A DNA stretch of 6,663 nucleotides from NCBI GenBank assembly GCA_021790135.1, contig JAJYIJ010000058.1, positions 1-6,663 on the forward strand, read 5' to 3'. Made by a program: the position numbers and the translations under genes. This document shows positions 1-4,565 of this stretch, one piece after another; position 1 is the stretch's first letter; each line of letters begins with the position of its first letter. This DNA is from a bacterium. GTDB taxonomy: Bacteria; Patescibacteriota; Patescibacteriia; Magasanikbacterales; GWA2-37-8. The notes beneath the pieces are model-generated. The model did no database searches. It was not told where the DNA came from and saw nothing but the letters and a program-made list of their open reading frames with translations.

Positions 1-288
1 TTTTGGAGGTTTCGGTGGCTCATCTTTTGCTGGAGGGATTTCCTCTGGAACTGAGGGGAGTTCCTCTGGCGCACAAAGAGTATATCCAAGCAGATTTGGT
101 ACGGTTTTGAATTTACTGCCTGGGAAGGTTAATACCACCAACCCTTCAGAAGTAACGTCGAGCTCAGCCACGAACGGCTTTATATTTTTGTCGGTAGGAA
201 TGAATCCATATCTTTTCCCAACCTCAGCCTTTTTGCCGCCAGCTGTTTCGATTGTTTTTGGCCGCGAACGACTTTCTGTGTCAGACAT
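1..288 (-). CDS. Hypothetical protein with proline-rich tail, partial (3' end beyond window)
   Basis: An open frame runs from an ATG at 288 to the window edge: 96 codons without a stop, so the C-terminus is missing. I do not recognise a family. The N-terminus (MSDTESRSRPKT) is polar. Residues about 27-75 alternate hydrophobic and polar residues and could form a small beta-rich domain. From about residue 78 the chain becomes acidic and proline-rich (PEELPSVPEEIPPAKDEP, then PPKPPK), like an unstructured linker or tail. No signal peptide or membrane segment is visible. The start is chosen because it is the only ATG in frame and in-frame stops lie upstream. There is no Shine-Dalgarno site. It lies downstream of, and on the same strand as, the acetyltransferase gene but 158 nt away, so it probably has its own promoter. 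The frame is convincing; the function is unknown. Confidence 0.6.
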   Translation of the reverse strand, partial: MSDTESRSRPKTIETAGGKKAEVGKRYGFIPTDKNIKPFVAELDVTSEGLVVLTFPGSKFKTVPNLLGYTLCAPEELPSVPEEIPPAKDEPPKPPK

Positions 289-302
289 ATTTTTTAATTA
301 AT

Positions 303-349
303 TATTGATACTTGTCAATACTTTAACCTAAATCACAGTCCTTCGTCAA
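303..349 (-). promoter_or_regulatory. Possible promoter and operator-like inverted repeat before the 1-288 gene
   Basis: Read on the minus strand, TTGACG (349-344) is followed after 18 nt by TAAAGT (325-320), a weak sigma70-like pair. At the expected start lies a perfect inverted repeat, TATTGA-N6-TCAATA (303-320), which could be an operator for a repressor of the gene starting at 288. Both signals are short in AT-rich DNA and could be chance. Confidence 0.25.
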
Positions 350-359
350 GGATACTACA

Positions 360-393
360 ATTGGGTGGAGGTGGCGGAGGAGTTGGATTTGGA
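360..393. repeat. Dispersed G-rich repeat, copy A
   Basis: This copy matches 1133-1166 without gaps at 26 of 34 positions. Read on the minus strand, both copies can encode a proline-rich peptide of the pattern PxPTPxxPxPN. Each lies in the spacer just downstream of a minus-strand gene. The low complexity weakens the case. Confidence 0.35.
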
Positions 394-403
394 GAAAAGG
401 TCT

Positions 404-423
404 AAAAAATTAAATAATTTTTT
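404..423 (-). terminator. Weak AT-only hairpin after the acetyltransferase gene
   Basis: AAAAAATTA and TAATTTTTT form a perfect 9-base inverted repeat around two bases, 24 nt past the stop of the 447-923 gene. The T-run fits a terminator, but the stem has no G-C pair, so strength is doubtful. Confidence 0.3.
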
Positions 424-446
424 GACTCTGGCACGAATGTAGCCAC

Positions 447-923
447 CTATAATTCCAGGCGCCAGTATTCGCGCTTGTTTATTTTGTCAATTTCTTCAGT
501 AAAACCATTTCGTTCAAGAAAATTTTTTCCTTGTGGTGTATCAGCAATCGCCACGCAGTAATTGCAGTCGGCTTGTTGAGCCTTTGATAGTACCTTTGTT
601 AGCAAATTTTTTGCAATATCAGTTTCGCCACGCAGTTCTTCACGTACGACGACGACCCCGATGGAACAGTATAAATCTTTGTGATTATCAGGCGCAATAA
701 TATAAGTAATAAGTCCATTTAGAGATCCATCGGCTTCACGTTCCTCAATTACGTCGTTTCCTTCAAGAGCAGATCGTATAATGTCGTCGTGCTTCGCTTT
801 ACCACCAGGATAATTTTCCCGGATAAATCGGGCACGTTCCTCGAACAGCCCCTCTTCACTCTCTACGGATTCATTTTGTTGGAGGTCAGGATGACTTTTA
901 AATTTTTGTCTTTCAAATGACAT
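447..923 (-). CDS. GNAT-like N-acetyltransferase
   Basis: A 158-residue soluble protein. The C-terminal half looks like a GNAT domain: a beta strand SIGVVVVREELRG (about 87-99), a helix IAKNLLTKVLSKAQ (103-116), a strand CNYCVAIADT (120-129), then GKNFLERNGFTEE (132-144), the usual motif B segment. Such enzymes transfer acetyl groups from acetyl-CoA to amines or proteins; the substrate cannot be told. The acetyl-CoA loop reads R-G-E-T-D-I-A, one residue longer than the usual RGxGxG/A and without its middle glycine, so activity is uncertain. The first 50 residues are charged and not recognised. An in-frame TTG start at 956 would add 11 residues, but it lies in the -10 box of the predicted promoter, so I chose the ATG at 923. 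No Shine-Dalgarno site precedes it. The stop is TAG. Confidence 0.7.
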   Translation of the reverse strand: MSFERQKFKSHPDLQQNESVESEEGLFEERARFIRENYPGGKAKHDDIIRSALEGNDVIEEREADGSLNGLITYIIAPDNHKDLYCSIGVVVVREELRGETDIAKNLLTKVLSKAQQADCNYCVAIADTPQGKNFLERNGFTEEIDKINKREYWRLEL

Positions 924-955
924 AAATATCAAGTAACAAAACAAAACTCTAATCA

Positions 956-984
956 AACATAACTTATCCGATTTGCGTTGACAA
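956..984 (-). promoter_or_regulatory. Promoter of the acetyltransferase gene
   Basis: On the minus strand TTGTCA (984-979) is followed after exactly 17 nt by TATGTT (961-956). The predicted transcript starts near 949, giving a leader of about 26 nt before the ATG at 923 and excluding the upstream TTG start. Confidence 0.5.
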
Positions 985-1031
985 TTTGCGTAACTAAATT
1001 ACCACTCTAGTCTATCAGAAAGTCACAGAAA

Positions 1032-1105
1032 GTTCGAGCCCCGTCCGATATCAACGCGAAAGTAATAAAAAAGTCGGCTAAGATAAGCCAACTTTTTTCT
1101 GTGGG
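1032..1105 (+). repeat. Direct repeat, copy 1: tRNA T-arm remnant plus terminator
   Basis: This is a 74-nt unit matching 2548-2621 without gaps at 62 of 74 positions. It begins with a T-arm-like GTTCGAGCCCCGTC (one difference from the other copy), then 16 diverged bases, then 40 identical bases (1062-1101) holding the terminator. No complete tRNA surrounds the T-arm fragment here. The two copies bracket the HAD-fold gene. Confidence 0.8.
1067..1098 (-). terminator. Terminator of the HAD-fold gene
   Basis: On the minus strand GTTGGCT pairs with AGCCGAC (seven pairs, one of them G-U) around a 6-nt loop, preceded by six A and followed by six T. On the plus strand the wobble becomes a C-A mismatch, so the minus strand is the better direction, although it may work both ways. 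It is identical to the terminator at 2583-2614. Confidence 0.75.
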
Positions 1106-1132
1106 GATTGTGGGACGATTTCAGGACGATGG

Positions 1133-1166
1133 ATTGGGTAGAGGTGATGACGGAGTTGGGGCTGGA
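1133..1166. repeat. Dispersed G-rich repeat, copy B
   Basis: This copy matches 360-393 at 26 of 34 positions. On the minus strand it lies 43 nt past the stop of the 1209-2474 gene and can be read, in the +1 frame relative to that gene, as a proline-rich peptide that ends at a TGA. Confidence 0.35.
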
Positions 1167-1208
1167 CGCAAAGCCGAGAAAATTAGAGTGTTTGCTTCAG
1201 ATAAACTC

Positions 1209-2474
1209 TTAAGAGGCCTTGTCTCCAAGCGAATAATCACCGTATGAATATATATGCTCGGTTTTGTCTTGGATTTCTCCGTTAGCATTTCGGCTTATCT
1301 CGTAAATAATTTTTGAGGCCGGGTCAACTTGTATCTCAGTTTTTACTTCAAAAAATTGTTCGCTACCCGGATGTGCTCTTACCTTCCTAGTAAGCAAAAG
1401 TGTCCCTTGGCTGGTTTGTTTGACATCAAAAGAGGTTTGGTCAGGTGAGGTAATAGTTTTGTTTACGTCTGCTTGTATCATTCCGACAAACCCTTTCTTC
1501 TGCCATTGTTCTGTGGTTACTTTATCGATAACTCGCGCTCTCCACAGCGCTCCTTCCACCGCCAACAAACGTTGAGTGTATTGATCTAAAACTTCATAGG
1601 CTCGCTCGCCAGTTTGCTCAACGCCATATCTTTTGGCATTTGGTTTGCGTAGTCTGACTGGCACGAAAAATGGTTGTTTTTTACCAAGCTCCACTAATTT
1701 TTTTAGTTCTTCTGGATTGTCATCAACCATTATGAAACTTTGAACATTGTCGGGTTCTTTTTCTATTTGGGGGTACTGAATTTTAAGGTATCGTTCAAGA
1801 AATTCGGCTTTGGGTATTTGAGCATATAAAATATCCATCGGCATTCCTAGCTCGGGAAGCACTGCCTCAACCTTTGATCTTTGGAATTTAATTTCCCCAT
1901 AAGTGAGGATATGAACACGAGCGGCTGGTGTAGCAGTAAGAAAACGCAAAAATTGTGCCATATCTTTATTGATAAACTGCTGCGGTTGTATGGTTGAAAC
2001 AGCCAGGTCGATGCTCTCTGCTTTGTCTGGAAATTGCGATTTAAGCGTATCAATAAATAATTCTTGATGAAGCATTTTTGCTCCTGTTTTTTGATTAGCA
2101 ACTTTTGCCTCATCATAAGACTTATCAATAATTTCAGCTGGAATACCAGTTTGCTCAAGTTTTTCCTTGGTTGCTTTATTATAGCCAGTATAATCAAAAA
2201 CAGTATCGTCAAAATCAAAAAAATATTCTACAAATTTTGTTCGATGAGAGTTTTTATCTTCTGGATTAGTGGCAGAAGAGGCACGAATATTAGGCATTTC
2301 TCTCAATTTCATCCTGTATCCATAATCTCCAATTTCTTCTAACTGTCTTTGCTTCTCGGGAATCTGAGGCAATTTGGCTAACTGTGCCTCCAAAGATTGC
2401 TCAACGGCATCTTGGTATATTTGTCGTGAGTTGTCCACTGGATTTTCAGGGTTGGTTGTTAGTACTTCTGACAT
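1209..2474 (-). CDS. HAD-superfamily protein with C-terminal extension
   Basis: A 421-residue protein. Residues 1-75 are polar and helix-prone. The HAD core follows: motif I is FFDFDDT (D87 and D89 as predicted nucleophile and acid), motif II is HILTYG (T191), a lysine near K222 may be motif III, and motif IV is IMVDDNPEEL (D251, D252). All motifs needed for a Mg2+-dependent aspartyl-phosphate phosphatase seem present; between motifs I and II lies a helical cap of about 95 residues. Substrate unknown. Residues 310-421 form an extra region, WRARVIDKV followed by alternating strands (TLLLTRKVRAH, FFEVKTEIQVD, KIIYEISRN), which I do not recognise and which resembles a small beta domain. No membrane segment is seen. 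The ATG at 2474 lies only 5 nt after a TATAAT, suggesting leaderless mRNA. The gene sits between two direct repeats and is AT-rich relative to the core cluster. Confidence 0.8.
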   Translation of the reverse strand: MSEVLTTNPENPVDNSRQIYQDAVEQSLEAQLAKLPQIPEKQRQLEEIGDYGYRMKLREMPNIRASSATNPEDKNSHRTKFVEYFFDFDDTVFDYTGYNKATKEKLEQTGIPAEIIDKSYDEAKVANQKTGAKMLHQELFIDTLKSQFPDKAESIDLAVSTIQPQQFINKDMAQFLRFLTATPAARVHILTYGEIKFQRSKVEAVLPELGMPMDILYAQIPKAEFLERYLKIQYPQIEKEPDNVQSFIMVDDNPEELKKLVELGKKQPFFVPVRLRKPNAKRYGVEQTGERAYEVLDQYTQRLLAVEGALWRARVIDKVTTEQWQKKGFVGMIQADVNKTITSPDQTSFDVKQTSQGTLLLTRKVRAHPGSEQFFEVKTEIQVDPASKIIYEISRNANGEIQDKTEHIYSYGDYSLGDKAS

Positions 2475-2479
2475 ACGAT

Positions 2480-2485
2480 ATTATA
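2480..2485 (-). promoter_or_regulatory. -10 box giving a leaderless HAD-gene transcript
   Basis: A perfect TATAAT (2485-2480, minus strand) ends 5 nt before the ATG at 2474, so transcription would start at or next to the A of the start codon. No convincing -35 box is seen; at 17-nt spacing the bases are GAAAGA. Confidence 0.5.
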
Positions 2486-2547
2486 GTTCGCTGTCTAGTA
2501 TATCTTTCTGGTTTATTTTTGTCTATGTGATTCAATACAACTATCGG

Positions 2548-2621
2548 GTTCGAGTCCCGTCTGGCCTTACTACAAACGTAATAAAAAAGTCGGCTAAGAT
2601 AAGCCAACTTTTTTCTGCGGG
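2548..2621 (+). repeat. Direct repeat, copy 2: tRNA T-arm remnant plus terminator
   Basis: Partner of 1032-1105, with the identical 40-nt block at 2578-2617. The T-arm part is better preserved here: CGGGTTCGAGTCCCG (2545-2559) can still form a four-pair T stem and is followed by TCTGGCC, like an acceptor strand. No matching 5' half is found upstream, so this is a fragment, not a tRNA gene. Its right end overlaps the 3' end of the tRNA-Asp gene. Confidence 0.8.
2583..2614 (-). terminator. Terminator of tRNA-Asp
   Basis: Same hairpin as at 1067-1098. It begins 4 nt after the 3' end of tRNA-Asp in the direction of transcription: six A, a 7-pair stem with one G-U, a 6-nt loop, then six T. Confidence 0.8.
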
Positions 2622-2691
2622 TCGGACGGGACTCGAACCCGCAACCCCTGCCGTGACAGGGCAGTGCTCTAACCAGTTGAACTACCGACCC
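2618..2691 (-). tRNA. tRNA-Asp (anticodon GUC)
   Basis: A complete 74-nt cloverleaf. The acceptor stem GGGTCGG pairs with CCGACCC; the D arm is GTTC...GAGC; the anticodon stem CTGCC/GGCAG carries the loop CTGTCAC with anticodon GTC; a 5-nt variable loop follows; the T arm is GCGGG-TTCGAGT-CCCGT with one G-U pair; the discriminator is G, as expected for aspartate tRNA. The CCA end is not encoded (the next bases are CAG) and must be added by nucleotidyltransferase. It has its own consensus promoter about 16 nt upstream and a terminator directly after it, so it is a single-gene unit. Confidence 0.97.
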
Positions 2692-2706
2692 AAATTAAGT
2701 AGTAAA

Positions 2707-2735
2707 ATTATATCGCAAGGAATCGCTGTTGTCAA
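2707..2735 (-). promoter_or_regulatory. Consensus sigma70-type promoter of tRNA-Asp
   Basis: TTGACA (2735-2730), a 17-nt spacer and TATAAT (2712-2707) on the minus strand: both boxes match consensus at six of six bases. The start would lie near 2700, leaving about 9 nt before the mature tRNA 5' end for RNase P to remove. Confidence 0.9.
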
Positions 2736-2763
2736 TTATCTTTAGTGTTATTTCTTGCTAAAT

Positions 2764-2868
2764 GATAAAGGCCTGGAATGTGTCTGGCAGTAGGAGAGAA
2801 GCGAAGGAGGGGGCGCTTCAACCACGTGCCAAACACGTTCCAGGCCTATAGAAAGGACTCTTTATCGT
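2764..2868 (-). ncRNA. Candidate small RNA: long hairpin with an anti-SD-like loop
   Basis: The main stem pairs 2847-2827 with 2789-2769: 21 positions which, on the minus strand, include one G-U pair and one A-C mismatch. Above it GUGG/CUAC adds four pairs, then GAAGCG/CGCUUC (2819-2814 with 2803-2798) closes a 10-nt loop CCCCCUCCUU. Below it GAUAAAG (2866-2860) and CUUUAUC (2770-2764) can pair, with a 5'-side bulge between. A strong minus-strand promoter would start transcription near 2868, exactly at the base of this fold, whereas no plus-strand promoter is seen. The loop shares CCUCCUU with the 3' end of 16S rRNA. It could instead be an elaborate terminator for rplT or a palindromic repeat. 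I see no 6S RNA or SRP RNA signature. The 3' end is uncertain: only UUUAUCAUUU follows the stem. Confidence 0.55.
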
Positions 2869-2874
2869 GTGAGG

Positions 2875-2903
2875 AGAATACTAAATTTTTTTCCCTCTGT
2901 CAA
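2875..2903 (-). promoter_or_regulatory. Promoter facing the hairpin RNA
   Basis: TTGACA (2903-2898, six of six), a 17-nt spacer and TATTCT (2880-2875, four of six) on the minus strand, 18 nt beyond the rplT stop. Nothing protein-coding lies downstream before tRNA-Asp, so the target is the hairpin at 2764-2868, possibly with read-through into the tRNA. Confidence 0.65.
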
Positions 2904-2921
2904 CAATAGCAATGTGGATAA

Positions 2922-3266
2922 TTATTTGACCGCTTCGACTACTTTGGCAAAAATGGCGGGTTGGTTGGCTGCCAACTCAGCCAGAATCTTGCGATCCAAA
3001 GCAATACCTTTTTTCTTGAGGCGGTCGATTAATTTGCTGTAGCTCAAACCTAATGGACGGACGCCAGCATTAATTCGAATGTTCCAGACATTTCTATTTT
3101 GACGTTTCTTGGCGCGGCGGGAGGCGAAAGCATATTGGCCGGCCTTCATCTTGGCGACTTTAGCCAATTTGATTTTTGATTTGCGTCCCCATTTATAACC
3201 TTTGGTATGTTTTAAGATTCCGCGGCGTCGTTTACTGTGCAATTTTCCACCTTTAATGCGTGTCAT
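2922..3266 (-). CDS. rplT: Large-subunit ribosomal protein bL20
   Basis: A 114-residue basic protein close to the usual bL20 length. The N-terminal arm (1-45) is rich in Lys/Arg (KRRRGILKHTKGYKWGRKSK), as expected for the extension that threads into 23S rRNA during early 50S assembly. The globular part shows family landmarks: QYAFASRRAKKRQNR (44-58), WNIRINAGVRPLGLSYSKLI (61-80), DRLKKKGIALDRKILAELA (81-99) and the closing PAIFAKVVEAVK. It is the last gene of infC-rpmI-rplT, 84 nt after rpmI. No Shine-Dalgarno site precedes the ATG; the spacer instead holds pyrimidine tracts on the mRNA strand. In E. coli and B. subtilis bL20 represses its own operon by binding mRNA; whether the spacer here does so is not shown. 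A promoter and hairpin follow the stop. Confidence 0.97.
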   Translation of the reverse strand: MTRIKGGKLHSKRRRGILKHTKGYKWGRKSKIKLAKVAKMKAGQYAFASRRAKKRQNRNVWNIRINAGVRPLGLSYSKLIDRLKKKGIALDRKILAELAANQPAIFAKVVEAVK

Positions 3267-3273
3267 ACGTGTA

Positions 3274-3338
3274 TAGGAGTTAGGACTAAGGAATTAGGAG
3301 GTAGGAGGGTAGATAATCATCCCTGACTATTTCCTACC
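3274..3338. repeat. TAGGAGT-type tandem repeat and hairpin in the rpmI-rplT spacer
   Basis: On the plus strand five imperfect 7-8-nt units of the form TAGGA(G)N occupy 3274-3309. The last unit, GGTAGGA (3300-3306), pairs perfectly with TCCTACC (3332-3338). On the mRNA (minus) strand the units read as repeated UCCUA / CCUCCUA tracts, similar to an anti-SD sequence, ending 8 nt before the rplT start. It may be a regulatory leader or only a short-repeat array. Confidence 0.5.
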
Positions 3339-3350
3339 AGCTATAATCTT

Positions 3351-3548
3351 TTAGTTATTTGGCAAATTAATTTGAATAATTCGATTCAAGGTCGGGCTGG
3401 TTATTACATCGGATTTTTTGTTGCGTCCGACTTTACCATTTTCTCGCGCATTAAAATGATTTTGGCCAGACGTGCGCTTAATAATTTTACCTGTGCGTGT
3501 TTTTTTGTAACGCTTGGCAGTGGCCTGGTGCGTTTTAAGTTTCGGCAT
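3351..3548 (-). CDS. rpmI: Large-subunit ribosomal protein bL35
   Basis: A 65-residue highly basic protein of normal bL35 length. It opens with the family's PKLKTHQATAKRYK and continues with TRTGKIIKRTSGQNHFNARE and K/R-rich segments; the tail (TSPTLNRIIQINLPNN) is diverged. It binds 23S rRNA in the 50S subunit. A start at 3563 would add five residues (MFQNY) before the conserved MPK, so the ATG at 3548 is preferred. The gene lies 35 nt after infC and 84 nt before rplT in the classic infC-rpmI-rplT order. No Shine-Dalgarno site is visible; a small AT-rich hairpin sits directly upstream. Confidence 0.95.
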   Translation of the reverse strand: MPKLKTHQATAKRYKKTRTGKIIKRTSGQNHFNARENGKVGRNKKSDVITSPTLNRIIQINLPNN

Positions 3549-3557
3549 ATAATTTTG

Positions 3558-3573
3558 AAACAACTAATTGTTT
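3558..3573 (-). promoter_or_regulatory. Small hairpin before the rpmI start
   Basis: AAACAA and TTGTTT pair perfectly around TTAG, ending 9 nt before the rpmI ATG, where a ribosome binding site would normally lie. The stem is short and AT-rich, so its effect is uncertain. Confidence 0.3.
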
Positions 3574-3583
3574 AGAATGTAAT

Positions 3584-4129
3584 TTATGATTTCACTATGA
3601 TGGCAGTCACTTTGTTGCCGGCTCGTTCCACAGCTTGCTCCCAACGGATTGGCATTTCTTTTATGATACTGTCAGCGAACTCCTTAGCGATTTGGACGGC
3701 GTGTTGCCCCTGTTGCATTTCGCGACCGCGCAAGGTTATTTCGATTTTGACTTTGTTGCCTTCGTTTAAAAATTTTAAAGCTTGCAGACGACGAATTTCC
3801 AGGTCATGTCCACCGATGCGCAGCGACAGCCGAACGCCTTTGGTATCAACGATATGCTGATGCGCTTTCTGCAGCCGTTTTTCTTTTTCTTGAGTGTAAC
3901 GGAATTGTCCGAAGTCGATAATTTTGGCGACTGGCGGGTTTGACTTTGGATTGATTTCTACCAAGTCAAGACCGCGTTCCTGCGCCAAAGCAATGCCAGC
4001 ACCGGTTTTCATGATGCCGAGGTTTTGGCCATTAGCATCCAAAACCATTACTTCATGTGCGACGATACCTTCGTTAAAGAGGTATATTTTTTGGGGCTCT
4101 TCTTTTTTTCGATGATGCGAAATGCGCAT
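3584..4129 (-). CDS. infC: Translation initiation factor IF-3
   Basis: A 181-residue two-domain protein of normal IF-3 length. The N domain (about 15-80) shows LFNEGIVAHEVMVLDANGQNLGIM and GLDLVEINPKSNPPVAKIIDFGQF, both standard IF-3 segments; a charged linker (YTQEKEKRLQKAHQ) leads to the C domain (about 95-181) with KGVRLSLRIGGHDLEIR, KFLNEGNKVKIEITLRGREM and GNKVTAIIVKS. IF-3 binds the 30S subunit, checks initiator tRNA and start codon, and prevents early 50S joining. The start is an ordinary ATG at 4129, unlike the AUU through which E. coli IF-3 represses its own synthesis, so that control seems absent. Only 26 nt separate it from the tmRNA 3' end, with no terminator or Shine-Dalgarno site, so it is probably transcribed with smpB and ssrA. 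Confidence 0.97.
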   Translation of the reverse strand: MRISHHRKKEEPQKIYLFNEGIVAHEVMVLDANGQNLGIMKTGAGIALAQERGLDLVEINPKSNPPVAKIIDFGQFRYTQEKEKRLQKAHQHIVDTKGVRLSLRIGGHDLEIRRLQALKFLNEGNKVKIEITLRGREMQQGQHAVQIAKEFADSIIKEMPIRWEQAVERAGNKVTAIIVKS

Positions 4130-4155
4130 GAACGTGGCAATTAGTTTTTAGTTTG

Positions 4156-4565
4156 TGGAAGTGGCGAGAGTTGAACTCGCGTCCAAGAAAAAAACCTTAA
4201 ACCGTACTACATATATAGCCCGCTTGCGTTTGGTGAGGGCGTTTGAAAACGGGCGAAAAGCGCACTCACGAATCGGTGTCGTCTTTCATGTTTGAAGAAC
4301 CGATGACCTCAAACACTACGCTTCGTAAGTGACACCACGGCGGCTCTACGAAGTCTTGAGCCGGTGATGGCAAATGGCCCTGCCTACCGGTAGGTAGACC
4401 TTAGGCCATTGCAGGAGCAAAGTTGCTGAACGCCGAAGCGACAGCTGACTTTACTTTAGATACAAAGTTGGCACTTATGTATAGCGCCCGGACATTTTAA
4501 CGAGACCCCGAGCCGTCTCGATATGCGAGTAAAAGGAACTTTTTCTGTCAAAGCCCAACACCCCC
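4156..4565 (-). ncRNA. ssrA: tmRNA (transfer-messenger RNA)
   Basis: The RNA enters stalled ribosomes as an alanyl-tRNA mimic, then serves as mRNA for a degradation tag. The tRNA-like part is clear. The 5' GGGGGTG pairs with 3' CACTTCC (4163-4157) through five Watson-Crick and two G-U pairs; TTTGACAG is the D-loop analogue; the T arm is GCGAG-TTCAACT-CTCGC. A long helix joins 4546-4533 to 4198-4186 (AGAAAAA/TTTTTCT and CCTT/AAGG). The body of about 300 nt with the tag frame and likely pseudoknots lies between. Length is 410 nt with no encoded CCA. The inferred 5' G is also the last base of the smpB stop codon, and infC follows 26 nt later, so maturation must cut it from a polycistronic transcript. 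No separate promoter was found. Confidence 0.95.
4401..4472 (-). other. tmRNA tag-peptide reading frame
   Basis: After ATAAGT, which matches the conserved bases before tmRNA resume codons, the frame starts at GCC (4472-4470) and runs 23 codons to TAA (4403-4401). It begins A-N-F-V-S-K, as many tags begin A-N, and ends F-A-P-A-M-A. The small, hydrophobic C-terminus suits recognition by ClpXP-type proteases but departs from the common A-L-A-A. The frame is clear; the exact resume codon is inferred by analogy. Confidence 0.75.

Noticed and set aside
107..301. Plus-strand open frame of 64 codons
   Set aside because: It is antisense to the better-supported minus-strand frame at 1-288 and shows no protein-like features.
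924..956. TTG start at 956 adding 11 residues to the acetyltransferase
   Set aside because: It lies within the predicted -10 box, and the added residues are hydrophobic and unlike the rest of the protein.
1195..1235. Programmed +1 frameshift at the end of the HAD gene (TCT TAA G) into the proline-rich frame
   Set aside because: Possible in principle, but there is no upstream stimulatory signal, and the extension is short and low in complexity.
2545..2566. A second, plus-strand tRNA gene ending at this T-arm
   Set aside because: No D arm, anticodon arm or 5' acceptor strand complementary to TCTGGCC is found in the preceding 75 nt.
2374..2745. Plus-strand open frame of 123 codons with GRTGLEPATPAV and NQLNYRP
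   Set aside because: This is the well-known false protein produced by reading antisense through tRNA-Asp; the frame also crosses the terminator and the HAD gene start.
2764..2868. SRP (4.5S) RNA or 6S RNA as identity of the hairpin
   Set aside because: The SRP apical GGAA loop and its AGCAG internal loop are missing, and there is no large central bubble of 6S type.
4383..4394. Perfect 12-bp palindrome CCTACCGGTAGG
   Set aside because: It lies in the tmRNA body, where it is most simply part of a tmRNA helix; it is too tight for a separate hairpin.
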